61,548 nt of DNA from Acidimicrobiia bacterium (GCA_035471805.1 DATIPS010000067.1:1-61548), one strand, 5' to 3'. Shown: positions 9,291 through 17,960, numbered from the stretch's first letter. The notes: a model not told the origin generated them from the sequence alone. Translations and numbers: made by a program.

Positions 9291-11450
9291 TCAGGGACGC
9301 TTGAAAACCGACTCGGACAGGATCATCGAAATATCTCGCACCCGCACCTCGGAGCCGAGTTCCTTGACACCGTCGTCGATCATGACGTAGCAATATGGAC
9401 ACCCGACCGCCACCTCCGCCGCCCCGGTGGCAATGGCCTGCTCTGCGCGTTCGACGTTGACTTTCTTCCCGGTCTGCTCTTCCATCCAGAACCGAGCCCC
9501 GCCGGCTCCGCAGCACATTGCATTGGTGCCGTTCCGCTCCATCTCCACGAGCGAAGCGCCGGTGGCTGCAACGACTTCGCGCGGAGCGACGTAGACGTCG
9601 TTGTGGCGTCCCAGATAACAAGGGTCATGGAACGTGATCTCGGGCCTCTTGCCGGTTGAGGCGGTCGTATCCAGCGACCCGTTTCCCACCAACTCCATGA
9701 GAAGCTGGCTGTGATGGACCACCTGGTAGTCGCCCCCCAGCTGCGGGTAGTCGTTGGCTAGAGAGTTGAAGCAATGGGGACACTGAGTGATGACCTTCTC
9801 GACACCGAGATCGTTGAGGGTTTCGATATTCGAAAGGGCGAGTTGCTGATACAGGTACTCGTTGCCGGACCGGCGAGCAGGATCACCGGTGCAGGATTCT
9901 TTCGGGCCGAGCACGGCGAAGTCGATGCCGGCCTCGTGCAAGAGCCGGGCCGTTGCCTTGGTGACCTCCACGTTGCGATCGTCGAAAGATCCTGCGCAAC
10001 CCACCCAGTAGAGGTACTCGGCCGAATCGACACCTTCCTCACCGAGGACTTTCACCTCAAAATCGAGAGACCCGGCCCAGTCCATGCGCTTCTGCTGGCT
10101 GAGCCCCCAGGGATTGCCCTGGTTCTCGAGAGCAACGAAGGCTTTGCCCAGCTCGACCGGGAAGTCGGCTTCCATCAGCGCCTTGTACCTGCGCATATCG
10201 AGAATCTTGTCGAGGATCTCGATATTGACCGGGCAGATCTCGTCACATGCTCGACAAGTGGTGCACGACCACAGCTCATCCGACGTGACCCGCTCGAACA
10301 GATTGTCGGCGCCGATACTGATCTCGGTGTCCATCGACACGGGAGTGGATATCCGGGCCGGGGCTGTAGAAGCAGCCACTTCGCCGACCTTCAGCACCAT
10401 CTCGCGGGGATCGAGCGGCTTCCCGGTCGTGTTGGCCGGGCAAACGCTGGTACACCGACCGCACACGGTGCAGGCGTCGGTGTCGAAGATCTGCTTCCAG
10501 GTGAGATCCGTGATCACCGACGCACCGATGGATTCGATGTCGGTGGCTTCCATGAGATTGGGGAGCTCTTTCATCGCCCCCTTCGGCCGATCCCGGGGCC
10601 CCATGAACATGTTGGCCGGTGAGGTCAACATGTGACGCAGCTTGGTGGTCGGGAGGATCACCAGGAACCACACGAAGGTGGCTACATGCGCAATCCAGAA
10701 GAACTGGTGCCAGCCGGCGGCCGCCGCTTCTGGAAACAACGAGCTGAGGGGATAGCCGATGAAAGACCACACTTCGAAGTCCGGTCTTCCGTCGACCGCG
10801 ATGCGGGCCGCCTCTGTCAACACACCGGTCACTCCGATCAGCCCGAGCACGGTGAGGATCCAGGCGTCCTCGGCCTTGGTCTTGGACCGTAGTCGCCAGG
10901 GTGCCCGGCCGTATCGCCGTGCAACAGCCCAGAAGACTCCGACTATGAGCGCGACGGATGCTGCGTCGAGGACCGCCGAATAGCCCTTGTAGAAGCTGCC
11001 GCTCAGGAACTTCAGGCCTTCCGGCAAGAGGTGATCGATCTCGAGGATCACGGTGCCGAGGAACAGGAGCACGAATCCGTAGTAGATCAAGGCATGCATC
11101 AACCCGGCCGCCCGATCTCGAAGCAGCGTCTGCATGGACAGGCCCGCCGTCAGGTTCTTCAGTCGCTCCCCCCATCGACCCGTACGGTTCTCGGAACCGC
11201 CGCGCGCCCAGCTACGCGAGCGTTCTGCAAACAGATAGAGGGTCAGAGATAGAAACGCACCGATACCGACATAGAAGGCCGCCTGGAAGGCACCCGGAAC
11301 GTTGCCGAATACCTCGCGTCCGATCTCGGGAACATGATCGCCGGGAAGAGTGCCCAGCCACCAGAAGAGCAACGTGGCAGGAAAAGCCGCGAACGCCAGA
11401 AGGAGGAGGATCCGGGTCGAAGTCGGGCGTCGGCGAGGCTCCATCGTCAT
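9291..11450 (-). CDS. membrane-bound Fe-S oxidoreductase, EtfD-like
   Basis: 719 residues in the heterodisulfide-reductase/glycolate-oxidase class. The N-terminal third has about six membrane helices of a NarI-like haem b domain. A two-cluster ferredoxin domain follows (CTVCGRCTSVCPAN and CTTCRACDEICPVN), then two cysteine-rich CCG-type domains (CCGAGGARFW near the end). The layout matches mycobacterial Rv0338c/EtfD, which oxidises electron-transfer flavoprotein during fatty-acid beta-oxidation and passes electrons to the quinone pool. The CoA-metabolising genes elsewhere in this window fit that role. Transcribed alone; the EtfD assignment is by architecture. Confidence 0.85.
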   Translation of the reverse strand: MTMEPRRRPTSTRILLLLAFAAFPATLLFWWLGTLPGDHVPEIGREVFGNVPGAFQAAFYVGIGAFLSLTLYLFAERSRSWARGGSENRTGRWGERLKNLTAGLSMQTLLRDRAAGLMHALIYYGFVLLFLGTVILEIDHLLPEGLKFLSGSFYKGYSAVLDAASVALIVGVFWAVARRYGRAPWRLRSKTKAEDAWILTVLGLIGVTGVLTEAARIAVDGRPDFEVWSFIGYPLSSLFPEAAAAGWHQFFWIAHVATFVWFLVILPTTKLRHMLTSPANMFMGPRDRPKGAMKELPNLMEATDIESIGASVITDLTWKQIFDTDACTVCGRCTSVCPANTTGKPLDPREMVLKVGEVAASTAPARISTPVSMDTEISIGADNLFERVTSDELWSCTTCRACDEICPVNIEILDKILDMRRYKALMEADFPVELGKAFVALENQGNPWGLSQQKRMDWAGSLDFEVKVLGEEGVDSAEYLYWVGCAGSFDDRNVEVTKATARLLHEAGIDFAVLGPKESCTGDPARRSGNEYLYQQLALSNIETLNDLGVEKVITQCPHCFNSLANDYPQLGGDYQVVHHSQLLMELVGNGSLDTTASTGKRPEITFHDPCYLGRHNDVYVAPREVVAATGASLVEMERNGTNAMCCGAGGARFWMEEQTGKKVNVERAEQAIATGAAEVAVGCPYCYVMIDDGVKELGSEVRVRDISMILSESVFKRP

Positions 11451-11562
11451 CCTTTCCTAGCGAGGACGTTCAGAGTCTACGAAAGCTCCCCGGCTCGCGC
11501 CGACCGACCGGCAGGGTCGAAGGTCACGAATCACGCCGGTTGCTCAGCGCCGCCCGCACGCG

Positions 11563-11588
11563 GCTCGGTCCCCCGAGGGGGACCGAGC
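11563..11588. terminator. GC-rich hairpin downstream of pspA-like gene
   Basis: Perfect 12-bp stem with arms GCTCGGTCCCCC and GGGGGACCGAGC around a GA loop. It sits in the 164-nt space between the PspA-like gene stop and the EtfD-like gene start, both leftward. No T-tract follows on either strand, so it is at best a non-canonical terminator. Confidence 0.45.
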
Positions 11589-11614
11589 GGCGCAGCGAGG
11601 TTGTGGGCGGAGGT

Positions 11615-12331
11615 CTACTCGGTGAGCCCGAGCTCTGCCTTCAGCTCTTCGAGCTTCGTATCCGCCTGTGCCAGCGAGATCGCATCGCGCAACTCCGCCT
11701 CGGTCCCTTCGGGCGTGGATTCACGCAGCTCCGAACGTGCCTTGGCTTCGGACAACCTCGCCTGAATCTTGTCCTGAACCTTGTCGAGGCTGGGAGCTTC
11801 GTGTTCCATCGAAGCTGAGATCGACTCGACGGCCGAGTTGACGGCTTCCTGCATCTTTGCCTGCTGAAGTTGCCCGACGAGCTCCATTCGCTTGGCAGCC
11901 AGTTCCTGGAGCCGCATGGCATTCTGCTGCACGGTCCGTTTGGCGTCCTCGGCCTGGTTCACCGAGATCTCGTACTGGTCTTTCAGCCCGTTGAGGTTGT
12001 TCTCCCCTGCCTGAAGCTTGAGGGCAATGCTCTGTGCCGCCTGGGTCCACTTGTTGAGCCCCTCGATGTCGCCCTGATTCTTTGCTTCGTCGGCACGAAG
12101 CAGGGCTTTCTTGGCCATCTCGCGAGCTTCGCCGACGGTGTCGGCGGCCTGTTCGATCTTGGCTTCCAGTTGGGTTCGATGAGCAATCACTTTGGCAGCC
12201 TGGTTACGAAGGACCTGGTCCTGCCTGCGAGCCTCTTGGATCGCCTGTTCGATCTCAACCTCAGGGTCCATTGCTCCTTCGACCGTCCGCCGGAACAGCG
12301 CTTTGATGTAGCCCCACAAGCGTTTGAACAT
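11615..12331 (-). CDS. pspA: PspA/IM30 family protein
   Basis: 238 residues, almost entirely alpha-helical coiled coil. The N-terminus MFKRLWGYIKALFRRTVEGA is an amphipathic membrane-binding helix, followed by MDPEVEIEQAIQEARRQ, a PspA/IM30 hallmark. Members line the inner face of the membrane and protect it under envelope stress. The start at 12331 has a GGAGA ribosome site and avoids overlapping the gene upstream. It lies 74 nt downstream of the TPM-like membrane protein gene, a pairing common in actinobacteria, and the two are likely one operon. Confidence 0.9.
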   Translation of the reverse strand: MFKRLWGYIKALFRRTVEGAMDPEVEIEQAIQEARRQDQVLRNQAAKVIAHRTQLEAKIEQAADTVGEAREMAKKALLRADEAKNQGDIEGLNKWTQAAQSIALKLQAGENNLNGLKDQYEISVNQAEDAKRTVQQNAMRLQELAAKRMELVGQLQQAKMQEAVNSAVESISASMEHEAPSLDKVQDKIQARLSEAKARSELRESTPEGTEAELRDAISLAQADTKLEELKAELGLTE

Positions 12332-12405
12332 GATCTCTCCGATCTCCTTCTTGAGCTTCGTCCATACTAAGACAGCGAGGGAACGGCTGACGCGGCCGAC
12401 TGGGT

Positions 12406-13710
12406 CTAGCGGCGGCGGCGCGCCCTTCCCTTCACCTTCGGTGCCGACGCCTGCCGGCTCGAGGGCTTCGATCGGGTCCCACCGGTCGCGCGGGGAGCCG
12501 AGCGCGGCGCACTGCGACTCCGGGATCCGAGCCGGCCCAGGGCCGATCCCGCGCTGCCCCGGCTGCGACGGCGGAGGCCGCTCGAGCGTCCGAAGTCGTA
12601 TGAGGCGCCCATGTCCCGACCTCCGAGCAGTACCGAGAACGTGCTGAGCCAGTCGAGGCCACCGCCGCCGTACGATCTCGGAGCCCGTGGAGCAGGGATG
12701 GGCCGTCCCCCGACGTTGATCGATCGGGGTGTCGGTGTCTCGCCGTTGCGCAGCTTTGCGGCACAGTCTCTGCATACGCCGACCATCTTCGAACCTGCTG
12801 CGGTGCGAATCTCGGCTTCTTCGACCCCGGCGCGGTGGGCCGGATCGAAGAAGCAATGGGCAGGTCGATCCTCCGGCTCCGCCGGAACGTCTCTATCCTC
12901 GATCAGCGCTTCGGCAGCCTCGAGTTGCCATCGGGCACGGTCGAGACGATCGGAAAGCTCTTCGAGCGCGCCCAGGTCGACTGCCGTCTCGGCCGCTTTC
13001 GACACTTCCGAGTAGGTGTCGCTGGCCTCCCGGAAATAGGCCAGAGCTCCTTCGTTCTCGGCAACGGTCACCCGGTCGGACAGATCGAGTATCTCGTTGG
13101 CGATCACGTCTATCTGGGTTTTGAGCTCTTCCTTCGCCTCGTCCAGGCGGCCTTCGACGATCTGCCTGTCGCGCCGGGAGTTGCGCCAGATCACGAACAC
13201 GATGCCCCCGACTACAACCAGCATGAACGCAAGGAACGGCGCACTCCCACCGCCGCCGGTTGAGTCGGTCGCCGACCGGTTCGAATCCGGCAGCCTGCCG
13301 GCGAATGCCTCGAAAGCACCGATGTCATCCCGCTCCAGGAAGTCGTCGAAGGCGGCATCGACAGCGTCGGCAACGGCGGCGGCGTCATGGACGCTGGACG
13401 ACGCACCTATCTCATTCGGTGAGATCACCACCACCGTTCCGTCGAGTTGCTCACCAATCAGCCGTCCGGCGAAGAGGTCGTTGCCGCCCGATGGGTCGGA
13501 CCTCAGGACGACAAAGTAGAGCCGGCGCTCCACAGCGTCGACATCGGCTACCAGTTTCTCGAGTCCGTTGATGTCGACGGTTGTCCCCTCCTCCGCCGCG
13601 TAATTCCGGAACTGGAGCTCAACGAGAATGGCGTCCGGGTCGGCGGCAAGGGCCGGCATCGCCGAGACCATCGACATCGCAAGAAGAACGAGTATCAGGA
13701 ATCGGCGCAT
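12406..13710 (-). CDS. TPM-domain-like membrane protein with Arg/Ser-rich tail
   Basis: 434 residues. A clear signal peptide (MRRFLILVLLAMSMVSAMPALAA) sets the start at 13710 rather than an upstream codon. An extracytoplasmic TPM-like domain follows (about 25-165), then one membrane helix (PFLAFMLVVVGGIVFVIW) and a coiled coil. Next comes a Cys/His patch with CFFDPAH and CRDC that could bind zinc, and finally a strongly basic Arg/Ser-rich tail of about 60 residues. The tail may bind RNA, DNA or acidic lipid. It is paired with pspA downstream, suggesting a joint envelope-stress or membrane-repair role. The TPM assignment is moderate. Confidence 0.75.
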   Translation of the reverse strand: MRRFLILVLLAMSMVSAMPALAADPDAILVELQFRNYAAEEGTTVDINGLEKLVADVDAVERRLYFVVLRSDPSGGNDLFAGRLIGEQLDGTVVVISPNEIGASSSVHDAAAVADAVDAAFDDFLERDDIGAFEAFAGRLPDSNRSATDSTGGGGSAPFLAFMLVVVGGIVFVIWRNSRRDRQIVEGRLDEAKEELKTQIDVIANEILDLSDRVTVAENEGALAYFREASDTYSEVSKAAETAVDLGALEELSDRLDRARWQLEAAEALIEDRDVPAEPEDRPAHCFFDPAHRAGVEEAEIRTAAGSKMVGVCRDCAAKLRNGETPTPRSINVGGRPIPAPRAPRSYGGGGLDWLSTFSVLLGGRDMGASYDFGRSSGLRRRSRGSAGSALGRLGSRSRSAPRSAPRATGGTRSKPSSRQASAPKVKGRARRRR

Positions 13711-13769
13711 ACCGACCTGGAGCTTAGCGACGCCGCGCCGGACGGAAGCACCCCGGGGGACCCCAGCGG

Positions 13770-14231
13770 TCACTCTCCAAGCAGATCCCGGGTGACTCGA
13801 GCAACGTGGCCGGAGGCACGGACATTTCGGTATACGTTGAGCAACAATCCGTCGCCGCCGACGACGAAGGTGGACCTGATCAGGCCTTCATACTCACGGC
13901 CGTAGTTCTTCTTCATACCCCAGGCACCGTACTCCTCGGCCACGATGTGGTCTTCGTCCGACAAGAGGGGGTAGGTCAGGGACTCCCGCTCCTTGAAAGC
14001 AACGAGGCGTGGGATGGGGTCGGGACTCACGCCCACCACGGAGAAGCCGGCGGCCAGAAGCGCGTCGGCGCGATCCCGAAAGTCACATGCTTCTTTCGTG
14101 CAACCGGGCGTCATGGCCTTCGGATAGAAGAACATGACGAGCTTGCGACCGGTGAAATCCGCCAGTGAAACTCTGGACCCGGTGTCATCCGGAAGGTCGA
14201 AGGCGGGGGCTTTGTCGCCGATTTCGAGCAC
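13770..14231 (-). CDS. bcp: thioredoxin-dependent peroxiredoxin, Bcp/PrxQ type
   Basis: 153 residues reading VLEIGDKAPAFDLPDDTGS, a classic PrxQ start. The active site is YPKAMTPGCTKEACDFRD, with peroxidatic C44 and resolving C49 in the Cx4C arrangement of monomeric atypical 2-Cys PrxQ. It reduces hydrogen and organic peroxides using thioredoxin. The GTG start at 14231 is preceded by GAGAGG; longer frames would run into the upstream proline dehydrogenase gene, which ends 29 nt away. It is probably the last gene of the proC-proDH unit. Confidence 0.93.
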   Translation of the reverse strand: MLEIGDKAPAFDLPDDTGSRVSLADFTGRKLVMFFYPKAMTPGCTKEACDFRDRADALLAAGFSVVGVSPDPIPRLVAFKERESLTYPLLSDEDHIVAEEYGAWGMKKNYGREYEGLIRSTFVVGGDGLLLNVYRNVRASGHVARVTRDLLGE

Positions 14232-14260
14232 TCGACACCTCTCTCTCTTTCGCTGAGACG

Positions 14261-15175
14261 CTACTTCCCGAACAGAGCTCGCAGAAAGAACAATGTGTTG
14301 GCAGGACGCTCTGCGAGGCGCCGGGTCAAGTACGGATACCACTCTGAGCCGTACGGAACATAGATGCGCAAAGGATGGCCCTGGCGCACCAGTTCGCTCT
14401 GCAACTGTTCGCGGATCCCGTACAGCATCTGGAACTCGAACGGGGCGGCGCGGCCGGCCACCAGTTTCCTCGCCAGGTCGATCAGCCCATCGTCGTGCGA
14501 GGCGATCGCCGGCTTGGCGTCGTCCTGATCCATGAGTTGCTTGGTCAGTGTGGCGAAATTGGCGTCGACATGTTCCTTGCGTCTCATTGCGATCCTGTCC
14601 GGCTCGGCATATGCACCTTTGCACAGCCTTATGTGGCCGCCGAGGGGAGCGATCCTTGAGATATCTGCGCCGGTCCGATAGAGATACGCCTGCACGGCAA
14701 CCCCAACGTTCTCGAACTCCTTCTGGATCAGTTCGTAGATGTCGAGAGTCGCGTCCGTATACGGGCTGTCTTCCATATCGATCGTCACGGTGGTCCCGAC
14801 CTCGGCTGCCCGCCCGGCGATTTGTCGCATGGCTTCGATCGCGATCCCGCGATCGAGAGCCAGACCGAGTTGCGTCAGCTTCACCGAAACGTTTGCATCC
14901 AGACCGGTAGCCGCGATCTCATCGAGACATGCCAGATAGTCGTCGCGCGCCGCACGGGCGGAGCCGACATTGGTGACGGATTCACCGAGGTGATCCATTG
15001 AGACCATCATCCCCCGTTCGTTCAGCTCCTTCGCCACAGCCACAGCTTCACTCAGGGTCTCCCCGGCCACGAACCGCAAAGCGAGCCTGCGCCCGGCGTT
15101 CAGCTCGGTGAAGAGCCACTTCGACAGCCGGAGGTCTGTGGCCTTCAGCATCACGTTGCTGAATGCGCTGATCAC
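14261..15175 (-). CDS. proline dehydrogenase
   Basis: 304-residue FAD-dependent barrel of the monofunctional ProDH/PutA family. Supporting motifs are VSMDHLGESV, VSVKLTQLGLALD, VTIDMEDSPYTD, AYLYRTGADI, IRLCKGAYAEPD and the C-terminal YVPYGSEWYPYLTRRLAERP, which binds proline. It oxidises proline to pyrroline-5-carboxylate and feeds electrons to quinones. Its ATG overlaps the proC stop by four bases, so the two are coupled even though the reactions run in opposite directions. Confidence 0.95.
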   Translation of the reverse strand: MISAFSNVMLKATDLRLSKWLFTELNAGRRLALRFVAGETLSEAVAVAKELNERGMMVSMDHLGESVTNVGSARAARDDYLACLDEIAATGLDANVSVKLTQLGLALDRGIAIEAMRQIAGRAAEVGTTVTIDMEDSPYTDATLDIYELIQKEFENVGVAVQAYLYRTGADISRIAPLGGHIRLCKGAYAEPDRIAMRRKEHVDANFATLTKQLMDQDDAKPAIASHDDGLIDLARKLVAGRAAPFEFQMLYGIREQLQSELVRQGHPLRIYVPYGSEWYPYLTRRLAERPANTLFFLRALFGK

Positions 15176-16008
15176 GAATCTTCCTCCGCGGCGACTGCGA
15201 ACCCGCCGAGTTCCTTCGATCGCTGGGCGGCTGCCCTCACGGCATCCTCCACGAGAGCTCGAAACCCTCGCTCTTCGAGGACGTGCATCGCCGCCGCGGT
15301 CGTGCCGCCCGGGGAGGTGACCTCGGAACGGAGCTCGAAAGGGCTGCGACGGGTGTCTACGAGCAGATGGCCGGCGCCCTTGATCGTCTGGTGAACGAGG
15401 AGTTCTGCAACGTCACGGGGGAGCCCCTCACGGATCGCGGCTTCGGTCAGGGCCTCTGCGAGGAGAAACGCATAGGCGGGCCCGGTCCCCGAGACGGCGG
15501 TAACGGCGTCGAGCAGGTGCTCCTCGAGCCGGGAAACCGGACCGACCGCCGAGAGGACTTGTTCGGCCAGATCGAGATCGTCGGCGGAGGCAAAAGCTCC
15601 CCCGGCCATCCCGCTGATGCCCTGACGAACGATCGCCGGGGTATTCGGCATCGCCCTGACCACCGCTACCTCTCCGAGGGCCTTTTCGAAGACAGACGTG
15701 GGGACACCGGCGGCGAGCGAGAGGAACAGGTGGCCGGCCTCGACCACTGGGTTGATCTGCGCGAGGAGGTGGTGGACATCGCGCGGTTTGACTGCGACGA
15801 CCACGACATCCTTGCCCGCCAGGATCTCCGCCGGTTCGAGTACGCAGCGGCACGATGTGCCTGCTTCGACTCGCCTGGCCCGCTCGACCCGGCGAGCGGC
15901 GAGGTCGATGTCGGAATGTGCCCAGCCGGCCTCCAGGAGGCCCATAGCGAGCGCCTCGCCCATGGCTCCGGCACCGAGTATCGCTACAGAGGGGTGTTCG
16001 TGGCTCAC
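15172..16008 (-). CDS. proC: pyrroline-5-carboxylate reductase
   Basis: 278 residues. The Rossmann fingerprint VAILGAGAMGEALA lies at the N-terminus, with VVAVKPRDV, VVRAMPNTPAIV and the family signature region VSGTGPAYAFLLAEAL and SPGGTTAAAMHVLEE near the C-terminus. It makes proline from P5C with NAD(P)H. I placed the start at the GTG at 16008; an upstream ATG at 16080 would overlap the divergent gene. It leads a unit with proline dehydrogenase and probably the peroxiredoxin. The divergent start at 16061 leaves 52 nt for both promoters. Confidence 0.93.
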   Translation of the reverse strand: MSHEHPSVAILGAGAMGEALAMGLLEAGWAHSDIDLAARRVERARRVEAGTSCRCVLEPAEILAGKDVVVVAVKPRDVHHLLAQINPVVEAGHLFLSLAAGVPTSVFEKALGEVAVVRAMPNTPAIVRQGISGMAGGAFASADDLDLAEQVLSAVGPVSRLEEHLLDAVTAVSGTGPAYAFLLAEALTEAAIREGLPRDVAELLVHQTIKGAGHLLVDTRRSPFELRSEVTSPGGTTAAAMHVLEERGFRALVEDAVRAAAQRSKELGGFAVAAEEDS

Positions 16009-16060
16009 AAATAGACAGTATATGGGGACAAGCCGTTGGCGGTCGTGGAACAATGCACCC

Positions 16061-16531
16061 GTGGGCAAGACGAGGGCCATTCAGGCGTTGGAACGGGCCG
16101 GAGCACAGTTTCAGGTCCACCGCTATCGCGTCGACCCGACGGACGGATCCTACGGCGAGGCGGTAGCCGCCGCCGTCGGTGTAAACGGCAGTCGTATGTT
16201 CAAGACGCTCGTGGCTTCGGTCGACGGAAACCCGACGGTCGGCATCGTCCCGGTGAACAGGCAGCTCTCCCTGAAGGCGCTCGCAAGAGCCGCGGCCGGA
16301 AAGCGGGCGCACCTGGCACACTCCAGCGACGCCGAACGACTGACCGGCTACGTCGTCGGCGGAATCAGTCCATTCGGACGGGTCAAGGAGATCCCCGTGT
16401 TCGTCGACGAATCCGCCTTTGAACACGAAACCGTCTACGTGAGCGGCGGACAACGCGGGATCCAGTTGGAAGTCGCTCCGGATCTGCTCGTCTCGATGAA
16501 CTCCGCGAAGAGGGCGCAGATCGCCGACTGA
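16061..16531 (+). CDS. ybaK: Cys-tRNA(Pro) deacylase, YbaK/EbsC type
   Basis: 156 residues of the YbaK/ProX editing fold. The N-terminus GKTRAIQALERAGAQFQVHRY, the central MFKTLVASVDG and GIVPVNRQLSLKALARA, and GYVVGGISPFGRVK match YbaK. The lysine in MFKTL is a catalytic candidate. It hydrolyses cysteine mischarged on tRNA-Pro by prolyl-tRNA synthetase. The GTG at 16061 is the only reasonable start given the divergent proC. Its position next to two proline-metabolism genes is suggestive but may be coincidence. Confidence 0.92.
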   Translation: MGKTRAIQALERAGAQFQVHRYRVDPTDGSYGEAVAAAVGVNGSRMFKTLVASVDGNPTVGIVPVNRQLSLKALARAAAGKRAHLAHSSDAERLTGYVVGGISPFGRVKEIPVFVDESAFEHETVYVSGGQRGIQLEVAPDLLVSMNSAKRAQIAD

Positions 16532-16536
16532 CCTGG

Positions 16537-16586
16537 TTTCTCAGCAATACCGATGCGCGTGGGGATCACCAGCATTGCCGAGAAAA
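16537..16586. repeat. palindromic repeat family 1, copy R2 (pair with R3)
   Basis: Palindrome with arms beginning TTTCTCAGCAATAC and ending GCATTGCCGAGAAAA, loop GCGCGTGGGG. It begins six bases after the ybaK stop. The next copy starts 59 nt further on in the same orientation, separated by a 9-nt spacer. Confidence 0.95.
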
Positions 16587-16595
16587 TCAATGCGG

Positions 16596-16644
16596 TTTCT
16601 CAGCAATACAGATGCGCGTGGGGATCACCAGCATTGCCGAGAAA
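16596..16644. repeat. palindromic repeat family 1, copy R3 (pair with R2)
   Basis: Almost identical to R2 (one base differs across the core), in direct tandem. R2 and R3 fill the space between two converging genes, ybaK and the uridine kinase gene. Confidence 0.95.
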
Positions 16645-16653
16645 CGGTCGGGT

Positions 16654-17262
16654 CTACTCCCGGGCCAGGTACTCCCGGATCATCCCGATCACAGTCCCGA
16701 CCGCGCTGGAGTTGTAGCCCTCCGGGATGATGATGTCGGCATAGCGCTTCGAAGGTTCGACGAACTGCAGGTGCATGGGTCGTACCGACCTCAGGTACTG
16801 CTCAACCACCGAGTCGGGAGTCCGCCCTCGATCGCGAATATCACGCTCAATCCGCCTGGCGAGTCGGAGGTCGGCGTCCGTGTCGACGTAGATCTTCAGA
16901 TCCATGAGATTGCGCAGGGCCTCCTCGGCCAGCACGAGGATTCCCTCCAGCATGATCACCCGATGCGGCTCCACGACCAACGACTCGGGGCGGCGGGCAT
17001 GGGTACCGAAGTCGTACTGCGGTTGCTCGATCCTCTTGCCCGCCAGGAGACTCCGGACATGCTCTACGAGCAACTCCGTCTCCAGCGAGTTCGGATGGTC
17101 GTAGTTGATGCTCGCCCGTTCCTCGGCGGACAGCTCCGGCCGATCCCGGTAGTACGCGTCGTGCTCGACAAGCAGAACACGGTCCCTGCCGATCCCGTTT
17201 ACGACCCGCTCGGCGATGGTGCTCTTCCCCGACCCGGATCCACCGGCGATGCCGATGACCAT
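16654..17262 (-). CDS. udk: uridine kinase
   Basis: 202 residues from MVIGIAGGSGSGKST, where the P-loop begins. Further marks are LVEHDAYYRD, NYDHPNSLETELL, PQYDFGTHAR, VIMLEGILVLAEEALRNLMD and DIRDRGRTPDSVVEQYL, all typical of Udk. It phosphorylates uridine and cytidine with ATP or GTP. I prefer the ATG at 17262 (ribosome site GAGGGA) to one at 17313, which has no such site and would give an unusual leader. It converges on ybaK across the R2/R3 repeats. Confidence 0.95.
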   Translation of the reverse strand: MVIGIAGGSGSGKSTIAERVVNGIGRDRVLLVEHDAYYRDRPELSAEERASINYDHPNSLETELLVEHVRSLLAGKRIEQPQYDFGTHARRPESLVVEPHRVIMLEGILVLAEEALRNLMDLKIYVDTDADLRLARRIERDIRDRGRTPDSVVEQYLRSVRPMHLQFVEPSKRYADIIIPEGYNSSAVGTVIGMIREYLARE

Positions 17263-17364
17263 CGGCCGTCCCTCGCCCTTGTCAGGCCATCCTTGGAACG
17301 TCTCAAGCGCCATTACCGCAGTGTGGCTTCAGGCCCCATCGCTGGCAAATGCGAAGAGGTCCGC

Positions 17365-17847
17365 CTAGATCTCGGAGCCTTCCGCCAACGGGAGATACAG
17401 GTCGAACTCCCAGTCTTCCGGGGGTTGGGTTATCGGTGTCAGCAACTCCTCGAGGCACTCGTTCCATCCCGGGCCGGGCCGCAGGCCGCTCTCCTCAAAC
17501 CAGGCGACGAACCGCCGCCAGGTGTCTGTGATGTTCTCGATGCCCTTGAAACGGGTTACCGCATACCGGCGCGCCGGCACATGCTTGCGGGTCAGTGGTT
17601 GCTCGACGGCCGTGTCGGCATCGATGGTCATCCACTGCTCGTAGCCGTAGTTCGGGCTTCCGGGAGTCGGATTCGGGTTGTTGAAGCCGAAGAATCGGTG
17701 TTCGCCGGATTCGATGTCGATCCCATTCGCCGCTGCGAACTCCTGAATCAACGACCACGCCTCCATTTCAGGTTCCGAACCGAATCCCAGCGCGCTCACC
17801 ACGTCGATCGCCTCCAGGTCTCTGATCTCGACCACCATGTCTTCCAT
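17365..17847 (-). CDS. GyrI-like small-molecule-binding domain protein
   Basis: 160 residues. It begins MEDMVVEIRDLEAIDVVSALG, the usual N-terminal strand of GyrI/AraC-effector-binding (SHS2) proteins, and ends WEFDLYLPLAE, the matching C-terminal strand. Aromatic residues in between (RFFGFNNP, YGYEQW) would line the ligand pocket. A strong AAAGGAGGT ribosome site fixes the start. It is transcribed divergently from a WYL regulator across a shared palindrome, so the two probably form a ligand-responsive pair. Confidence 0.85.
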   Translation of the reverse strand: MEDMVVEIRDLEAIDVVSALGFGSEPEMEAWSLIQEFAAANGIDIESGEHRFFGFNNPNPTPGSPNYGYEQWMTIDADTAVEQPLTRKHVPARRYAVTRFKGIENITDTWRRFVAWFEESGLRPGPGWNECLEELLTPITQPPEDWEFDLYLPLAEGSEI

Positions 17848-17881
17848 GTGACCTCCTTTCCTCGACGGTACGACCCACTCC

Positions 17882-17898
17882 CTGACATCTTGTGTCAG
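17882..17898. promoter_or_regulatory. palindromic operator between the GyrI-like and WYL genes
   Basis: Perfect inverted repeat CTGACA-N5-TGTCAG in the 113-nt divergent intergenic region. It is 35 nt from the GyrI-like start and 62 nt from the WYL start. Its size and symmetry fit a dimeric winged-helix repressor, most likely the WYL protein itself. A TATTAC box next to it may be a -10 element. Confidence 0.6.
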
Positions 17899-17960
17899 TA
17901 TTACCTGATGGACCGGCGCCGGCCGTCTCGACGAAATGCCCTCAGTTGAAGTGAGCCGCG

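Noticed and set aside
15428-16453. 341-residue open frame on the minus strand
   Set aside because: It spans proC in the wrong frame and crosses into the divergent ybaK gene. The product has no coherent features.
16537-16644. CRISPR-like repeat array
   Set aside because: There are only two repeats, each a complete palindrome, with a 9-nt spacer. No cas genes are nearby and the same element occurs at other loci.
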